Below the pieces are notes generated by a model that was not told the DNA's origin, ran no database searches, and saw only the letters and a list, made by a program, of their open reading frames with translations. From Lineus longissimus (lineage: Eukaryota; Nemertea; Pilidiophora; Heteronemertea; Lineidae): a stretch of 64,000 nucleotides of DNA. The stretch spans positions 6,197,431 to 6,261,430 of the forward strand of contig NC_088322.1 in the NCBI RefSeq assembly GCF_910592395.1. Direction: 5' to 3'. Shown here in pieces: positions 1 to 13,700 of the stretch (position 1 is the stretch's first letter; each line of letters starts with the position of its first letter). The translations under genes were made by a program, and so were the position numbers.

Positions 1-564
1 GCTTTACCTAATGACTTTTGAATGTTGTGCACACCAATTTAGAGATTTTGAAGAAAGAAATTTAGAAAAAAATCCCTTCCGCTTCGTGACATATTAAGTA
101 TCAACATTTTGATACTTTGAAAGTTTCAAAACTTGGACAAAATTTTAATGATATATCAGGCTCTCATAAACTAAACAAAATGACCAGATGATATTCACGA
201 TAACTCATGATATTTTCAAAATGAGACAGTTGGTTTGTCATGATATTTTCAAATCGTAATATTTTCCCGATATTTTGTCCACATCTTTAAATCACTATCT
301 TCAAATTAGTAAGGTAAGCCTGAGGTAAGCCTGTCGAAGCAAAGAAAAGAACAGAATGTTGCATAGAAGAGAGAAATATCCTTTGCGGGGTGTTCTAATA
401 TTGTGGCACACTAATGTAAGTCAGGGTTAATGATTTAGTCCTCATGGTGTGCTTTATGCTGGTTTAAAATGTTTCTGCATCCAAGGGGTTTTAGGGGGAT
501 GCTAAAGAGCAGCTATTTCAATGCAATCACCAAAGCTTCACACTACAATCTCCACTACTACCAA

Positions 565-1035
565 GACCCATGACCAAATGTCCTAGGGTCTGCCAATGCA
601 ACTAGTAGCAGTGATGCGTTCGCAAGAAGATCGGTTTTCAGCCTTCTGGATAAGTTGACGTGTTGCGAGGCTGGTCCATTCTTTGATATTGTCCATCCAC
701 GCTTCCTTGGTCTTTCTCGCCTTCATTCCTCCAGCAACACTGCCTTTTAAGGTAGCCTTTACAAGCAAGTCATGTCGGCATACATGTCCAAACCAGTTGA
801 GCTTCCGTCTTCCACGTTGGCTAGGAGTGTCTAGTGTGTTCCATATGTTGCCTCCACCTCTTCTCGGAGAGACACATAGGGTCTTCTTTATAGGTAGGAG
901 AGTCACCTAGTTTTTGCTGGCAATTTATCTAATTATCTAAAATGGACACAACGCTCTGTCTTAGCAGTTGTCATCCGACTTTCACAGCCGTAGAGGAAGA
1001 TAAAGATGACAAGGGACTGATAGCTACACACAATT
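565..1035 (-). pseudogene. LINE reverse-transcriptase C-terminus, broken
   Basis: On the minus strand, 950-1030 encodes LSLVIFIFLYGCESRMTTA, the typical LYGCE segment of non-LTR reverse transcriptases. The following 580-870 stretch encodes KLNWFGHVCRHDLL and EAWMDNIKEWTSL, the usual C-terminal end of this polyprotein. The two parts are in different frames, so the copy is dead. It would lie in the ankyrin gene's last visible intron or 3' region. Confidence 0.75.
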
Positions 1036-1133
1036 ATGAAGAAATAACAAAATGGTTTGGAAGGATTCTTTCTCTTTGACAACAGTCCAGCATTCTAACG
1101 AGGACAGCACCTCCTGAAAGGTCGAGTTGCTCA

Positions 1134-1715
1134 GTCTACTCTTATTTTCCAGTCATGCCTGAGGATCTCCACAGGGTTTTTTCAAGGAAGGTACCCTTCA
1201 TATATTCCAGACGTTTTGCCCGTGTGCAACACAAGGTAGGGTGGCCAGCAATTTAAGGTAGGATGGCCCTATAGATGAAAATCTTTGTTATCAAAAAGAC
1301 GTCATTCTGACATCACCAAAAAATTATAACTCTCCGTGTGTGTGTTCACATATGACGCTCAGCACAGGATGATGTGATATTAATGTCACACGATCGTTGT
1401 CGGTTTCACTTGGATACGAGGAGTTTTTCTCACCTATCTTGTGACTTGTATGATATTTTAGAATAAAACTTGTATACGATTTGGTCACAATAGCAGCGGT
1501 ACATCATCGGTTGAGCATCATTTTGTTATCGAGAGTAATATCAACAGGAGGGCGGTTTGTCGCAACTTTTCTTATTGAAAACCATGTTGAAGAAATGTGG
1601 ATGATATTTACAATATTCTAGAGTAAGGTGGGGTGGCTGCTTCCAAAGTAAGGGGGTGAGCTGCCATGGTATGATGAGATGCACAGACAAATGGCCTTAT
1701 AAAGAACACAGATTC
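1134..1715. mobile_element. AAGGTAGGGTGGC repeat interrupted by about 330 bp
   Basis: 1134-1280 and 1617-1715 together match 63492-63722 in order. The middle (about 1285-1612) has no counterpart and is probably an inserted sequence. Confidence 0.65.
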
Positions 1716-1742
1716 CTGTAGTGCACAATTGATGATATTTAC

Positions 1743-4700
1743 CGTTAACTTTTCCACACATTTTTTCCTCCCAAGTTTGCATGCCAAATGAAGTGGACTC
1801 AATCCCTCTGCATCCTGTATATCCACACACAAGTCGTCTGTCTCAACTAGCACCAACAGAATTCCAACATGGTCGCCAGTCTCGAGCGCACGGTGTAATG
1901 GCGTCCTGCCATCTCTTGGATTTACTGCACAAACATGGCTTATTACATTTGCTGAAATTTTAAAAGACCATGTTTGAGTGCCGATGTAGTTTTTGTTCAA
2001 TACTCCCAAGTCAATTTGAATGAGAAGTAATGAAAAGGCCAGGGGCCATTGTGCTCACCGTATAGATATTTGGTGGTTAAGAATTCATGCTGGTTAGAAA
2101 ACGTGCTATAGTATATAGCCAAATGGAAATTCAAACCATTAAACCTCTGTGACCTTGAAAAGTATGTCAAATCAAAAACCCGCAAGATTTGTAATGTGTC
2201 CATACTAGGAGTACCTATCATATAAATATCATCGACAACAAGTCCATAATATCATGAATATGCGAGATATTGCACTTTTTACCTTTTCAGTCTTGGCCTC
2301 CTGGTGGCCAAGTCAAGAATCCGAGCGGACTGAAATTCGGCATCAGAGGTTATCTGACCTAGGGAGTCATGTGTACCGAATTTCAAATTCATAGCTTTAG
2401 CGGTTAAGAAACGTGCCATAATTACACTCCAATGGCCAATTTATGCCATTTGACCTCGGTGACCTTGAAAATTAGGTCAAACCAAAAATCCCTATGATAT
2501 GTGATGTATCCTTGCAAAGAGAACCTACCAAAAAAATGTTATCGAAAATAAGTCACTCATAAGAGAGATATCACTCTTTTTAGGTTTCCATTTTTGGCCC
2601 CTGGTGGCCAAGTCAAGAATCAGATCGGTCCGATATTCAGTGTCAGAGGTCACCTGACCTGGGGGGTTTCAAGTTCATAGCCCTGGCGGTTAAGAAATGT
2701 GCCACTGTGTTTGAAACAGGATACAGACAACGACGATGACGACAGACGCAGTGGTATCATATAGACTCCCCTACGGTGAGCAAAAAAGCCTATAGGCCAA
2801 TAACTGAACCATAATGGTACGCAGTACTCACAAAATCAAATGCAGAACACAACCAAAATCGCTGAAATTTTGAAGGTGTTTTAATATTGTGGATTTCACA
2901 AATAAGAAATTACCAAATAATTTCAAAATGAAAAGAGTGAAAGTCTTTAAATTTGTTAAGAAATTTTCAAGATTCACAAAAATAAAGCACCCTGAAAGTT
3001 TGCCGGTTTACCATATCAACCTCAACTTACGTGTCATAAAGATACTGTTGCTTGGCTTTGATTTATAATTGAACAGATTCGAAGCGGAGAGGTCCACTGG
3101 CCGTGTCGGTTTTGAAGTGGAGAGGTCCTTTGGCCATGCAAGTGGCATGTCACAAACCGTCTGTACGTCATTGTCTTGTCTTGAACGCTGGTAAAAACCA
3201 TGCGCCCCATAAGGATGTTGTTCGATGTGTCCTGTAGAAGCTAACCTAAAAGAGAAATAACACCCTCATTGACCCTGCTGTATGAAGGCTAAGGTGGCGA
3301 CTGTCGGATTTCTCACACCAGTTTTCAACGCTACAAGATTCGGTCACGGCGCAAAACTTCTGTATACAAAGCTACAATTTTACATAAAGAATTTCTTTCT
3401 CGGTGCATTTGAACCCTTTTATTTGTTCTCGAGACGGAGCATGAAATTTTCACAGATGACAAATGATACGTGTAAAAACAAGAGGCCGGAGGGCCTGGTG
3501 CTCAGCTGAAATAAATGTGTCAATGTAAACAGCATAGGAAGTCTACAAGGTTTCATAAAATATGTACATATGCTACATATGTACCAAATTCAAGTCAATA
3601 CCTCCAGTAGTTACCAAATCCAAAACCAACATCAGCTAATTTATGCTATTTGACCTCAATAACCTTGAAAAGTAGGTCAAATCACTTTTTGTATTTGTAG
3701 TTTTAGCCACCTGGTTGCAATAGTCGTACTTCCACCTATCAAATCCCCGTGTCTTTTGCGCTTACACCTATGAATTGTGGTGTCTAAATAGACCCGTGTG
3801 TCAAATCCCCGTGTGTATTAGCCCCATCGAGCTCGATGGGGCTAATCGGGGGCCAATTTAGACCCGTGTTCAACACGGGTTTTTTGATAGGTGGAATCTG
3901 AATAGACACGGCAATTGCAAGTTCTAAGATCCGGCGACAGATGGCGCGGTGTAGTTGCCTCGGTATTGCGCATGGGAAATTCCCCTCCAATGGGAAAGAA
4001 ACACAGGAGAGCTCCCTACCTACAGCGCACATGTCGCCGGGGCTATTAACCATTATCTAACACAACTGATAGGTGTAAGTGCGCCCGGGTTTTTTGACAC
4101 ACGGCGAAGACACAGGTCTTGAAAAAACACGGGGTTTTATGATAGGTGGAACTACGACTAATATCAGGAATCGAACCGGACTGAATTTTGGTCTCCCAGG
4201 TGTCATTAGGGAACATATGCTCCAAGTTTCAAGTCGACAGCTCCAGCAGTTACAAAACGTGTCTTGCAAGAGAACGACGGCGGACATTGCATCATAAGAC
4301 CTTGTGACGACATGGGATATAATATTGTTTGCGGTTTTTGGGCAACAGATATCACTGTTCATTCCATCTGAGGTTTTGATTGTAGATGACACTTACATCC
4401 AATTCTGTCCATCCTTTTTATCAATCCCGTGGCGTGGCCCTGACATCGGAGAAGGGATGCTCCGCCTTCGATTACCTTTTCGCACATTTCTGGTACTTGA
4501 CACGTAGAAGTCACCAGATTCGGCAAAATCGGTATAAGTCACATCCGGTTCCATATCACTCATCCCCACGGTGCACTGGGATGCTCTTCGCTGTCTCTCT
4601 ATCACGGACACTGAAATGCACATGGATTCTGATCAAAATCAAGGGAGTAATGTTAATAGAATAGGCATAAGCTCCTGGATAAAAATGTCGTTTTACATAT

Positions 4701-7700
4701 GCAACTTTTCCTTTGCAACCGTGAGAAAAATACAACTTGTAGCAAACTTACCTTTGACATAATGAAACATTTTATTTGAGTTTGCTGCTATAGGTTTCAT
4801 AGTTTGTTTGGGAAAGTATGCTATTTCTGGAGAAAAACTGGATGGCCAGATTTAGCTTTGTCCTAATTAGCCAAGTTAGCTTCTATGGGTTTTCTCTTAA
4901 GCTTGCACGTGTTCAGCAGACTTCTTATGTGGGGCAATTGTATGAGAAACTCCTAGAGAAAACAGAAACCTGCGTCTTCAAAGAATGCATATTGGTCACT
5001 TCAAAGCAATTTTACTGATCACATCATATTTCTCAGTGCCTCTTACTTGCACAGAGTGATGAGTTTAGTTGTACAGAGGAACCTCTCACAGTGGACACCT
5101 CTCTATTTAGGTCTCCTTCTCTATTAAGGACACTAGTTTTGGACCCAAATTAGTTGCTTCCATTAAGTTTGACCTCTCCAAACAGGATACCACTTTATCA
5201 AGGACAACACTTGTCCAACGTCAACTCACCTAATTCTTGAGGAGGTTCCTTCGATATTCTTGTCAAACTGACTGTGTTTACAAGATCCATGACCGTACCA
5301 GAGTCAGTATCGGATTCACCGTCCCCTAAGTCATCATCATAGTCACTCTCAACAACATTATGGATTGCCGACTCCAACAGAAACTTGACAACCTCTAAAT
5401 AGGCGAATCGGCACGCTACCATGAGGGGAGTGTCGCAGTGTTTGTCACGTAAGTTGTGGTCAAATTTGGCCTGCAAAAAATAGCAACAATAGTTAATCTA
5501 GTTTCATCAGGAATAAACTCCAGATATTTAATCAATGTGTGAATGAAAAGCCCCGTAACTTTTCAAAGATGTGTTGTTGATTATTGGTTACAGGATGTTT
5601 CTTAAAGGGAGACTAAAGGCAGGAGCAGAGGGCCATCTTCAAGTGACTGGTATACACTGTAAGGGCCTTGGGTAATGTCAGACTCAGCACTAAATATATT
5701 CCTCGTACAAGCGTGAATCATTTCGACGTACTGTGAGATGTGAGTGACCCCTATTGGCAGCTTTGTGTAACTTTATCTTGCCTGCCTAGCTGCTGTCTAT
5801 ATTGTCCCTTTAAAACCTGAGAATCATTAGTGACATGACTATAGAAATCTCTCAATGAGCACTTCCGAATGATAGCATTTTTCTATCTCACAGTATCCCA
5901 AGTTTTCTAAGTTTTTCAACCCTACCTTGAATAGAGCGCGAAGCTCCTGGAGTTTTCGGTTATCACGGACTAACGCCATGATGTCTCGCGTATGTGCCTC
6001 CCTCTTAGTTTCAATCAGGACCTGAACCCCCTGGAAGTCCCTGCAGCAGAACAGACAACCAGATGGGTCCAGGAAGGCACACGCGGCACCGTTGTTGAGC
6101 AACATACGAACCATTTTACTATAACCTGAAAAATAGATACATACAATTAACACTTTCAGGCCCGGGTGCCTTTTTCCAACGCACAGCATCCTATCCAGGG
6201 GGAGTAATACCCTAGTCCCTTAATGCTATGGAAACCGGGATAAGCTCTGGCCGGATGAGATGTTCACGGCTCAGGCTATAGCCCAGCTGACTTTAACTTG
6301 AACTCTAGCTGCCCTCTCTTGCCCGACACACACCTTTCTCGGCAGCAACCTGCAGGGCTGTCTTCATCTCAGCATTTAACGCATTCACATCTAGAGGGCG
6401 CTGGCTTTTGCTCGTCGACTTGTTGGCAAATCGGCAGTTTTCAACAAAGTACTTGACAATGGCTGCGTGGCCTCTGAAACATGCCGCATGGAGGACCGTC
6501 ATTTTCGTTGATGGATGCCGCCGGCTGACATCACCACCATGCTGAAAAAAGTCAGCAAGAACATTGATATAAGGAGCTTCTTGAATACAAAGTGGAACCT
6601 TCATTAGCGGACACCTGTCTAGGAAGGACACCCTGCTGCTAACAGCACAGTGATTTTGGCCCTGAATAAGTCTTCTATAGAATCGGACCTCTATAAACAT
6701 GACACCTCCCTATTAGGCCAAAAAAAGTAAATCTTATGTTTCTGGTTTCATGGTCAACTGAAAATGGATGCGGTCACACGGGGTTTTTTTTCTGTGATAA
6801 TTTGTATTACTTATAGTAAGCTAATTTGGTGATATCCAATATACTAACACAGATATATTTTTTGTACCAGTTCTTCATGTTTCTTATCAGTTTTGGTGAA
6901 ATTCTATAACATTCTACTACAACAATTTTCAAATTCAATTCCAAATTTTCAAATTTTGAACAAACAGTGTAGCCTGTAAGCCTTTAAACATACCTGATGG
7001 AGAAGTGTCACCACGTCTGTGTGTCCATTATCAGCTGCTAGAAAAATAGGCCAATCACCCACGCCGCTCTGTGAACAACAGAAATAAATTATTGAGTTTG
7101 GCAAAAACTAAACCCCACGAAATGATGAACACGAAAGACTTAAAAGATGATATCTGACGAGAGGCATAGCATCAAAGATTTCAAATCGGGCATCCTCTAG
7201 CATTCAGTAAGGCTTTTATCACAATTCACATGCAAAGACGTCATCGAGGTTTTGCGAAAACTCGTGTCAAAATCAATTCTGACACAAATTGTGGCAGAAG
7301 ATTATACCAAACCCTTGATCTTGTGGTTGAACACCATAAAACTGACTTCAGACTTGGCAAAACAACTTTGTTCAATTGTTTCTGTGCATTGTCAAGCGTG
7401 CCACCCAGCCGTGTGATATTTCCACTAAAAAAACACACTCGTTTGGTTTTCTTATCAAGTCGTTGAAAGACAATTTGAAAACTTCTGGTCGGGACTGGGA
7501 GAATAGGGGGTTGCTATCTAAAATTACAAGCGTCCAATAACTTTGGAAGCCTTAATATTATCGCCACCAAGTCGAATCAAAGATGGTCACTGGACTGATG
7601 AATGCTTGGAATTTTAGACAATTGGAAAACGACTCCCTTATCTTACACCAAAATGTCATGAAATGTTTGGGAAATGTGTCCATTTCATTTATGTCAATTG

Positions 7701-10700
7701 AAATTCATACTGATGACTTTAAACCTTACCTGGCGCTGTTTAAGATGACTTCTTTAAAGCAATGCTGGTGATGAGAACTTCTTGTTTATTTAAACAGATG
7801 TCTAAGCCGAGTTTAGATTTGCCAACAAGCCTGACTTCCCACAGTTTAACCCATCGCTCATTGCCAGAATGCCTATATCATGGTAGGGGGCGTTTAAAAT
7901 TGTATGGCTTACCGTAGGATTGACAAAGTCACCCTCCTCTAGAACACAGAAAAGTTTTCCGGCATCACCTCGCAGGGCGCACTCGAAGAGGCCAGGGGTC
8001 ACCAGCTCCGCCTGTCGTCTAAAAGAAGAAACACCATGTTGAAGAACTTCACAACCAAAGTATAAGCATAGGCAGTTGATTAAACTCTTGAATCCCAAAA
8101 CTTAAAAATCCCAGGATCCAAGGGGGGTCACCTGGTTGCGAAATTGGGTCTGACTTTCACGATGTCTAGCACCCGCATACAACTGCCAAAGTCCGGTACC
8201 GAGGCGCCATCTACCCAGGCATGCTCTAACTGACCCTACTGTACATCAAACACGCTAAAACAAGCAATAAACTAGCGTCCCAGCTCAAGGGAATAAAAAT
8301 ATCACTGAGACCGACCTGTCAGTATTTTTCCTTAGCTGGCCACCTGCCGCTAGGGGCCAAACATGACAATTGGGGTCAAAGGTCAAATTGAGATAAAATT
8401 TGAATAAGCCAATGATGGGTCATAGTGAGGTAATCATGACAATTTATATATTCACGTCGCAACATGTTGATTTTACACTACGAAAGTTGTCATTTTTGCT
8501 TTTCTGCAGTTTGAAAAGGGATATTCTTTGACGGAAATTTAGTGTTTGGCATGACCACTAGGTGGCGCCACCACTAGACTGCATGACGTCACAGATAAGT
8601 TAAGGTCTAAGCTTTCCAAAAAAGTATAACACATCGTCGGCTCAGGCTTAACTACAGATCCATGCACTTGATTGGGAACAACGTTTACATAACGTAGTGT
8701 TGGCCGTCGTCATTACTGTAACGTGACGTGACGTCTTCGTAAACGTTGTTCCCAATCAAGTGCATGGATTTATAGTTGTATCTGAACTTTTGTCAAAATT
8801 GATTTTATTATCTTAAATTAATGCACATTCAAGGACATTTAATAACAACTTTAAACCGTACTTGTAGCTGTACCGAATGATGTGTAATACAGAAAAACAC
8901 TCCTCAAAACAACTGCATTTCCATTGGGTCTTGAATCTTCGATTGTGTTTTTCTCGGAACAACCAAAATGTCAGATACAACTTTAGATTCATGCACCTGA
9001 TTGGGAACAACGTTTACGAAGACGTCGCGTCATGTCACATTACAGTAATGTAAAGCCGTCAGAGTTACAATGCATCGTGACGTGACGACGGCCAACACTA
9101 TGTAAATGTTGTTCTCAACCAAGTGCATGAATCTATAGTTAACCTTGAGCTGATGACATGCTAAAGTCTGAGAATGCCGTGGCCACTTTCTGCCTGATTT
9201 TTAGAGACAGAGCCTCTTAAACGCAGTGATCTGCAAAACCCAGAACTGGGAATGCAAGAGAATAATTTTGAGGGCGAGTAGTTTCAACCAATCCCTTACC
9301 TCTGCACAGCATGCTTGATGAGACTGCGTGCACCTTCAGTTGTACACAGCTTGAGCGCTTTGGCCAAACCCTGAAATTCAGAAGATGAGGAACCACAGTA
9401 AAAAGTAAGGGACGGAACACCCAAACACAATGGAGCGGACAATATGAACCCTGTATTCCTAAAAAGTTGTCTATTCACTGCACCTACTGGCTTTCCATCA
9501 GACTTAAAAACATCGGGAGTTGAAAATTCATTTTTTGGTATCCATAAAAGGTTGTTGTATTTTGTTTTAGTCCCACACTGTAGAGAAACCAAATACAGTA
9601 GAACCTCTCTATGAAGGACACCTTCGTGACTGACAAGAGCTGTCCTTAATAGAGAGGTGTCCTGATTAGAGAGGTCAAATTGAATGGAAATAACTAATTT
9701 GGGACCAAAACTAGTGTCCTTAATCGAGAGGTTGTCCTTATTAGAGAGGTGTCCGCTTAAAGAGAGGTTCTACTGTATCAGAAATAATTCGAAAGGATTC
9801 AACGTCTCTGCAATTTGTATTCTACTTACGGTCAAGGCACTTTGGTGCTGGAGGATAGTTGAGACCACTTTAAGGTGGTCGTATTTGACAGCATGATGGA
9901 GCGGAAGATCTTGATTGATGTCACAAATAGCTGGGTTGGCGTCATATCTGAAGCAAGAGAATTCTGGGTGTCTTTAAAGGGTGCCAGGTCAGTCGTAAAC
10001 CACCTGTTGCAAAGTTAAAGGGTAACTCGTGTCAAATTTTCACCATATAATGTTTTAGCTGTTTTTGACAAATGACTACGTCACTTTCTCATAAATCGAT
10101 AAGGTTTTCGAATCGAAGTGCACATTTTCTAGAAATTGATGGTTTAATCCCGCCCGGACGGCTCGCTTCGATGCTGTTTTCGTTGATGACGTCAGAACAT
10201 GAACATTTTCGCGGTCGCGGTGGTTTACATTCAGTGATTTTATAATAAATCTAATCAAAATTGGAAAATTTGAGCTTTAAATTTGTGATCAACAATTCAA
10301 AACGGACGTATTTCCGCAAAGTTGTAAATCACATCATAGTATCACTTTAAGATGCCTAGTTAACAGAGTGCATGATGTCATGATGTCATGATATAAAAAA
10401 ATAATCGCTAGAATAATAAAACAGATTCCATAGCTGGTGACCCTAATTGATGTGCTCTGATTGGCCAGAGTTTCATTGAGATGTGATAATGTAACTTATC
10501 ATCATCATTAAATTCACTCCAAAATGGATGCCAGAACATCAGAAAATACACAAGATTTTAATTTCAGCAGGCATTCTATATTTCTCTCACTTGAGTAGTT
10601 CCCACACTGCTTCCACATGACCAACAATGGCTGCCATCGCCAGTGCCGTCCGTCCGTTCTTCTCGTGTTGAGCATCAACATGGCAGCCTTCTCTCTCAAT

Positions 10701-13700
10701 CAGTACAAGAAGATTGTCAGCTCTGAAACCAGAAAAATGTCATCATCAGTTTTGTAAAACACAAAATAAAATTACACTTTCCAGTGTTGGGTTTGCTTCA
10801 GTTTTGTTCAATATTGGGTGATTTGTAAAATACGGTAGGAGGAAACCAGCGACTCCTGTTGCTACACCGTCGGAGAGAGTAACCTTCTCTATCACATAAA
10901 GATGTGCACTGACTGAGAGTCGAACTAGCTATCCTCGAACATCGGTCACACCGGTGTGCCACTCTGACAGCCCCGAATTATATATTTCATGAAACATTCC
11001 CGATATAAACCAAATCCTTACCCTATAACACCTGGAGGCGCCCGATGACGCCCGCATTGCCCGCCGCCGATCTCACTGGAGGTGCCCGATGACGCCCGAA
11101 CACCCTAATTCAAATTTCGCGCGCTTAGCTACCGATCTCCTTCAGAGCGCCACCTATTATTAATCTATGGAATTTAAGTTTTCAAATGCCCGGATGAACA
11201 ATGGTTTTTGCCGTAGAAGTTTTTGAGATATTTGACGATTAAGTTTTTATTTCTCTTCAAGCCAGTAAATTTAGGTTGGACATTTGAATTGCTGAAATGG
11301 TTCGTTAGTTTGATTCCGATTTGGATGTACCCTATCGAATAGGAAATTTCATCTTCTCTCAAATAAACGGGACTTATAATACATGATTTGCAAGTTCACC
11401 TTTGTCATTTTGTGAAAAACTGGACCCACCGCAAAAAATGTGCTTTCCATGTCGGGGCCTAGGGGAATAAGTATTTTCACTGGCAGTGGCTCTAGGTGTT
11501 ATAGGGTTATAGGATAACCTCACCTGTTATGTTTAGCAGCTGTCATGATTAATGTGTCCCCGTTGCCGTTTGCCTGATACAAGTCCGTCACACGGATCTG
11601 AGAAGACGTCAGCGAGCCCTGAAATAGGTAAGCGCTTGGTCAAAAATGTCTGAAAATGACAAAACAAGATTCTTCATCATTGTTGCTTCATTGCAGCAAA
11701 ACAAAGATAGTGCCCATCATGGCCACCAGGTGGTACTCACCGTTTGAGCGATCCCACTCAGACTCTGTATCCTCTGTTCCCGGTGTGCGACGATGACGTC
11801 GTGGGAATCGACAGCACTGTAATGTGCCGCAGTGTCATCAGGACGGTTCCCTTCTGAATCTTCCAAGTTGAAATCAGCACCTCGGCTGATTAGGCAGCTG
11901 AAAATGAAGAAAATACTGTTGATATTGGTAGTACAATAATATTTTCAAAAAATTCTCGAGGGACAGAGATGTGATTCGAACATTGCTGATGCATACCTGT
12001 CACCAGCAGTTTCGTGACCATATCGTTAATAATATTGTTCAAGTATTTTTCCTTGATAGCTCTAAAGTCAGAGCGGACAGAGGCCTATTATCGCCATTTA
12101 ATCCCAACGTCGCATCAAATCATCACAAAATATGACATAAATGGTGACAATAGCTGTCTGTCATCTTTCTACGAAATGGACTTGGCTTCATGTCGGGTCA
12201 TCCTGACTGTCGGTGGTTCAGAAATGACAAAACTTTATACGATACTAAATATCATCAAGTGCAATACAGTAGAACCTCTCTATTGAGGACACCCTCGGGA
12301 CTGACAAGTGATGTCCTTAATAGAGAGGTGTCCTGATCAGAGAGATCAAATTGAATGGAAACAACCAATTTGGGACCAAACCTAAAGTCCTTAATTGAGA
12401 GGTTGTCCTTAATAGAGAGGTGTCCGCTAAGGGAGGTTCCACTGAACTTCCGTTTACTTACTTCACAACGTTGACATTGTTGTTCTTTGCAGCATAATGG
12501 AGAGCACATTCTCCTGTATTTGGGTTTGGCGCGTTCAGGTTGGCTCCAAGAATGCACAGCATCACCTTGAAAACAGAACAGAACGCTTAGAAATCCATGA
12601 CAGTAGGATGAATCATGTGTACACAACTGGAAGATGGTGCAACGAACCCTTCAAGAAACGGAAATATCACCAAATTCTTGCACTCTTTTATATTTGCAAT
12701 TGGCAAAGTTTCTGAAAAAAAATATTGTTTTCATTATTTTCATTTTGCGGCTTACAAAATTTCTTTTGGTTTTTATGATCAAAAACTATATTTTTGCAAT
12801 TTCCATTTTTACGAATCTAGCTTATCCATGAATATAAAACATCAGCAAAATTTGGGCAGTTTACATTACAAATAAAGTGCTCGCAGTGCCAGTTTTTCTC
12901 GTTTTGTGTAATGAATGAACACTTTACATTCTAGAGGTAGATCTAGAGATGAAAAACAACCAGACAGTGTACATTCTAGAGGCAGATCTAGAGATAAAAA
13001 ACAACCAGACAGTGTACATTCTAGTAGCAGATCTAGAGATGAAAAACAACCAGGCAGTGTACATTCTAGAAGCAGTTCTAGAGATGAAAAACAACCAGAC
13101 AGTGTACATTCTAGAAGCAGATCTAGTGATGAAAAACAACCAGACAGTGTACATTCTAGAAGCAGATCTAGAGATGAAAAACAACCAGGCAGTGTACATT
13201 CTAGAAGCAGATCTAGAGATGAAAAACAACCAGACAGTGTACATTCTAGAAGCAGATCTAGAATTAAAAACAACCAGACAGTGTACATTCTAGAAGCAGA
13301 TCTAGAGATGAAAAACAACCAGACAGTGTACATTCTAGAAGCAGATCTAGTGATGAAAAACAACCAGGCAGTGTACATTCCAGAAGCAGATCTAGAATGA
13401 AAAACAACCAGACAGTGTACATTCTAGAAGCAGATCTAGAGATAAAAACCAACCAGACAGTGTACATTCTAGAAGCAGATCTAGAGATGAAAAACAACCA
13501 GACAGTGTACATTCTAGAAGCAGATCTAGAGATGAAAAACAACCAGACAGTGTACATTCTAGAAGCAGATCTAGAGATGAAAAACAACCAGACAGTGTAC
13601 ATTCTAGAAGCAGATCTAGAGATGAAAAACAACCAGACAGTGTACATTCTAGAAGCAGATCTAGAGATGAAAAACAACCAGACAGTGTACATTCTAGAAG

